From: Orientallactaga sibirica
Lineage: Eukaryota > Chordata > Mammalia > Rodentia > Dipodidae
Assembly (NCBI GenBank): GCA_036365145.1
Contig: JAEOAD010000040.1
Location: 12,588,501 to 12,652,500, forward strand
DNA: 64,000 nt
Direction: 5' to 3'
The translations under genes and the position numbers were made by a program. Below, one piece after another: positions 61,360-64,000 of this stretch. Position 1 is the stretch's first letter; each line of letters begins with the position of its first letter. The notes beneath the pieces were generated by a model, which was not told the DNA's origin, did no database searches, and saw only the letters and a program-made list of their open reading frames with translations.

Positions 61360-61970
61360 GCTTTTTTTTTTTTTCAAGATAGGGTCTCTTAGCCGGGCGT
61401 GGTGGCGCATGCCTTTAATCCCAGCTTTCTGGAGGCAGAGGTAGGAGGATCACCGTGAGTTCAAGGCCACCCTGCGACTACATAGTTAATTCCAGGTCAG
61501 CTTGGGCCAGAGTGAGACCCTACCTCGAAAAACCAAAAAAAAAAAAAAAAAAAAAAAAAAAGGGGGTCTCACTCTAGTCCAGGCTGACTTGGAATTCTTG
61601 ATGTAGTCGCGGTGGCCTTGAAATCACAGTGATCCTCCTACCTCTGCCTCCAGAGTGTTGGGATTAAAGGTGTGTGCCACCATGCCCGGGTTACATCCAG
61701 CTTTGTATGTTGGTGCTAGGAACCAAACTCAGATAATCTCAGGCCCTCATTCTTGTAAGGTTAAGTACTGCTACCTGCTGAGCCACTGCCCCAGCTCCTG
61801 AAACTGAAATGTTTCTCTTATAAAAAGGAATCTAAATTTGTACATGCTGGTGCAAGCTTGGAATTCCAATACTTGGGAGGCTCAGGCAGGAGGACTGCCT
61901 TGAGTTTGAGGCCAGCCTAGGTTATACAGTGAGATCCCATATCAACATATGGTGACGACAACAACAACAA
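61360..61970. repeat. B1 nested in B1, and old B1
   Basis: Outer B1(-) 61,360-61,388 and 61,562-61,695; inner B1(+) 61,390-61,561 with long A tail; a further diverged element 61,695-61,800(-) and old B1(+) 61,843-61,970. Confidence 0.8.
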
Positions 61971-62010
61971 CAAAATCTAAAGTTTATATATTTTTTTCTT
62001 AAAGACTTAC

Positions 62011-62048
62011 CTTTCTTTTTTTTCTTCTTTTTTTTCAAATCTCCCTGC
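62011..62048 (-). CDS. SRP72: SRP72 38-bp lysine-rich exon
   Basis: Tiny exon between a TTTTTAG acceptor and a GTAAGT donor. Joined to its neighbours it reads (G)QGDL followed by eight Lys and a split Gly codon, which is exactly the linkage needed between ...PKEQG and GKLPKNYDP.... The poly-lysine stretch begins the basic RNA-binding tail. It is too short to show in ordinary ORF scans. It was found by phase matching: the alternative acceptor 4 bases downstream gives an immediate TGA. Confidence 0.9.
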
Positions 62049-62224
62049 CTAAAAAGAGAGAAAAACTCATTATCATCAATCACTGTGATATAATACAGTG
62101 TATTTAGTATGTAAAAACGAGCAGGCTCTTACTAAAACTTGGAACAGCTCACTAAGCATATCAAACTGGCTAGACTATCAATACACTCAATTCCATTTCA
62201 TATACTGCATTTTTTTTCTTTCTT

Positions 62225-63276
62225 TTTTTGAGACAGGATCTTGCTATGTAATATAGGCTGGCATCAAATTTGCAATTCTCCTGTCTCAGGCTCATGAATA
62301 CTGGGATTTCCATTACCTGAGTACACCATCACACATGGCTGAAGAAAATATCTTAAGTGTCACTCATCAGACTTAATGTAAAATTTCCAAAGTAAATGTC
62401 ATCTTTCTTTGAAAACAGCTATTATATCTAAATTATCTTCTAAGTAGTATTTGAACAACATCAGAAATATAACAGGTTAAGTTAATTACACTTGCCTCAG
62501 TAAGTTGCCCTATGCTTGGTTAAAAAAAAAAAAAAAAAAAAGAAAAAACCACCAAAAAAAAAAAATCAAAACAAAACAAGCCATATTTCTATATAGCACT
62601 CTGAACACTACAGTGCAGAGACAAAAATTCTCTTTGTAAGTACTCATATATGCATGCTACACTCTCTCTGAGAACTATTAAACCGTGAACTGAAAGGATG
62701 AGACTGTCAAGTCATTCTGTAAGTTACTCAATTATGAAAGTTCTATCAGGGTATCTTGAAGAATGATCAATGCAACATCTAGTGTCATCTCACCAGGCAG
62801 GGATTCTATTCTCAGTTCTCCACTGACATACCTACAGTTTCCCAAAGGGTCCTGTCATTTTGTCTCTGCTCAAACCTTGCCTCTTTTTCTTAGCAGGAAC
62901 ACAATCAGTACCTTTCCTGACTCACCACTGTCCTCAGCACTCGCCTTGGCAAGGCTCAGCACACACAGCCCCAACACAGCAGCTACTGCTGAGTGAGCTC
63001 TCTTCTGCCTTACTTTTTGGTCAACCCCTAGGATAGACAGTCTGGTTTCAAAATAAACCATACCTTTGTAACTTCAAGTCAGTATGAGATAAAGAGTACT
63101 AGTGGGGTGTGGTGGTGCATGCCTACAACCCCTGGACTTGGGAGGCAGAACGACTGCCCATAAATTCACAGTTAGCATGAGGTAGGTAGACTGCTGCACA
63201 TTCCAAGTCAGCCTGGTCTGCACAGTGAGCTCCAGGCCAGCTTGGGCTACAGAATGAGACCTTGTTAAAAAAAAAA
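62225..63276. repeat. Old B1 copies in SRP72 intron
   Basis: B1(-) 62,225-62,341 and B1(+) 63,100-63,276, both strongly diverged. The sequence between (62,342-63,099) shows only A-rich tracts near 62,521-62,575. Confidence 0.65.
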
Positions 63277-63463
63277 AATCCAAAGAAAATATTGAATCAT
63301 CTGTGATGTGTTTACACATAAGGAAAAGGAAAAATCTGGAAGGATATGCTAACTAATTCCCAGGTTAGTTGTGATGTGACAGGACAGAGGGACATCAGGA
63401 GTAAAAGCTGAACTCTGAAAACCAAAAGGAACACACAGAATGTATTTTATTTGTATGGAATTA

Positions 63464-63680
63464 AAAAAATATTTTATTTATTTGAGGGGGAGGAAAGAGC
63501 AGAAAGAAAAAGAGAGACAGAGAGGAGGGGGAAGAGAATGGTCATGCCAGGGCCTATAGCCATTGCAAATGAACTTCAGACACATGTGCTACCTTGTGCA
63601 TCTAGCTTATGTGGATACTGGAGAAGTGAACCTTGGTCCTTAGGTTTTTCAGGCAAGCACCTTAACCACTAAGCCATTTC
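63464..63680 (-). repeat. DIP SINE next to SRP72 exon
   Basis: Complete DIP ending about 90 bp from the donor of exon 63,773-63,910. Confidence 0.85.
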
Positions 63681-63772
63681 TCAGCATCTCCTAGCCCTTG
63701 CATGGAATTTTTATCACAATATATTTTGTTGTGGAAATGTCAAGCCAGCCTCAGAGAATGAGAACACATTAC

Positions 63773-63910
63773 CCTTGCTCCTTTGGTTGACTATCTCCAG
63801 TCACTTTTCCACCCTTCTTCCGAATGTACGTAGCACCAGGAGAATTCTCGAGAGCATCAACATCTACTTTTAGAGACATACTGTCCGATGAGGGCAAGTG
63901 TTTACTAAGA
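63773..63910 (-). CDS. SRP72: SRP72 coding exon (fourth from last)
   Basis: This 138-bp exon encodes LSKHLPSSDS...GATYIRKKGGKVTGDSQPKEQ. It begins after a CCCAG acceptor (intron AG at 63,911-63,912) and ends at a GTAAT donor (63,771-63,772). One base completes a codon from the previous exon and two bases (GG) pass to the next. The peptide is the linker between the TPR part and the RNA-binding tail of SRP72. Open in one frame, no disruption. Confidence 0.93.
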
Positions 63911-64000
63911 CTGGGATAGGACAGGAGTTTAGGAACACAATATATACACATACACACTCTGTCAACACATCTATGCCAACAGACAGACATGGTCTTTTCT

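Larger units (their letters stand above)
55748..64000 (-). other. SRP72: SRP72 gene, 3' portion (gene span)
   Basis: The four exons listed separately encode the C-terminal ~170 residues of SRP72, the 72-kDa protein of the signal recognition particle. With SRP68 it binds the S domain of 7SL RNA and supports cotranslational targeting to the ER. Identity rests on the collinear peptides KVTGDSQPKEQ, QGDLKKKKKKKK, PDPERWLPMRERS and the terminal KKKKGGKGGW. Exon phases fit throughout (2, 1, 2 bases shared across junctions). The upstream exons, including the TPR region, lie beyond 64,000. Introns carry SINEs, but no break is seen in the coding parts. ARL9 follows about 2.5 kb downstream in the same orientation, as in other mammals. 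Confidence 0.93.

Overview
The window is nuclear DNA from a rodent, most likely a dipodid (jerboa, birch mouse or jumping mouse). It is dominated by two SINE families. One is B1, 7SL-derived, with the box '...gcacgcctttaatcccagc...'. The other is tRNA-derived: a B2-like head ('gctggagagatggcttagc') joined to a body unlike mouse B2 ('gccagatgcacaaggtggc'), with a CT-rich stretch and an AATAAA-containing tail. That structure fits the DIP family of the B2 superfamily. The species call is inferred from these repeats. There are no prokaryotic operons, CRISPR arrays or phage-like genes.

Three protein-coding genes lie head-to-tail on the minus strand, in the conserved mammalian order (human 4q12) SRP72 - ARL9 - THEGL. 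Reading down the coordinates: the last four coding exons of SRP72 (64.0-57.4 kb) with a repeat-poor 3' UTR to about 55.75 kb; a complete four-exon ARL9 (CDS 53,209-43,493) whose first exon is in a CpG island; and most of THEGL (41.8-3.2 kb), whose 3' exon(s) lie beyond the left edge. Reading phases agree across every junction described, except the THEGL exon 2/3 junction noted below.

THEGL is the unusual part. Its promoter, CpG island and first exon are tandemly duplicated (unit A 35,116-39,028; unit B 39,029-43,001). Both copies carry a frame change inside a GAG-codon repeat, copy A carries a second one, and the inferred exon 2/exon 3 junction reads TGA. A second tandem duplication (1-1,034 repeated at 4,836-5,870) surrounds the last visible THEGL exon and implies a further exon copy just outside the window. 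Together these suggest a THEGL locus that is decaying, rearranging or misassembled.

ARL9 carries a His in place of the Asn of the NKxD guanine-specificity motif. SRP72 looks normal: lysine-rich 38-bp exon, PDPERW RNA-binding segment and lysine-rich C-terminus. The remainder is introns and short intergenic DNA filled with SINEs, L1 3' ends, solo-LTR-like elements, one U6 snRNA retrocopy and many microsatellites. Exon edges are exact where stated; repeat edges are approximate (about 10 bp).
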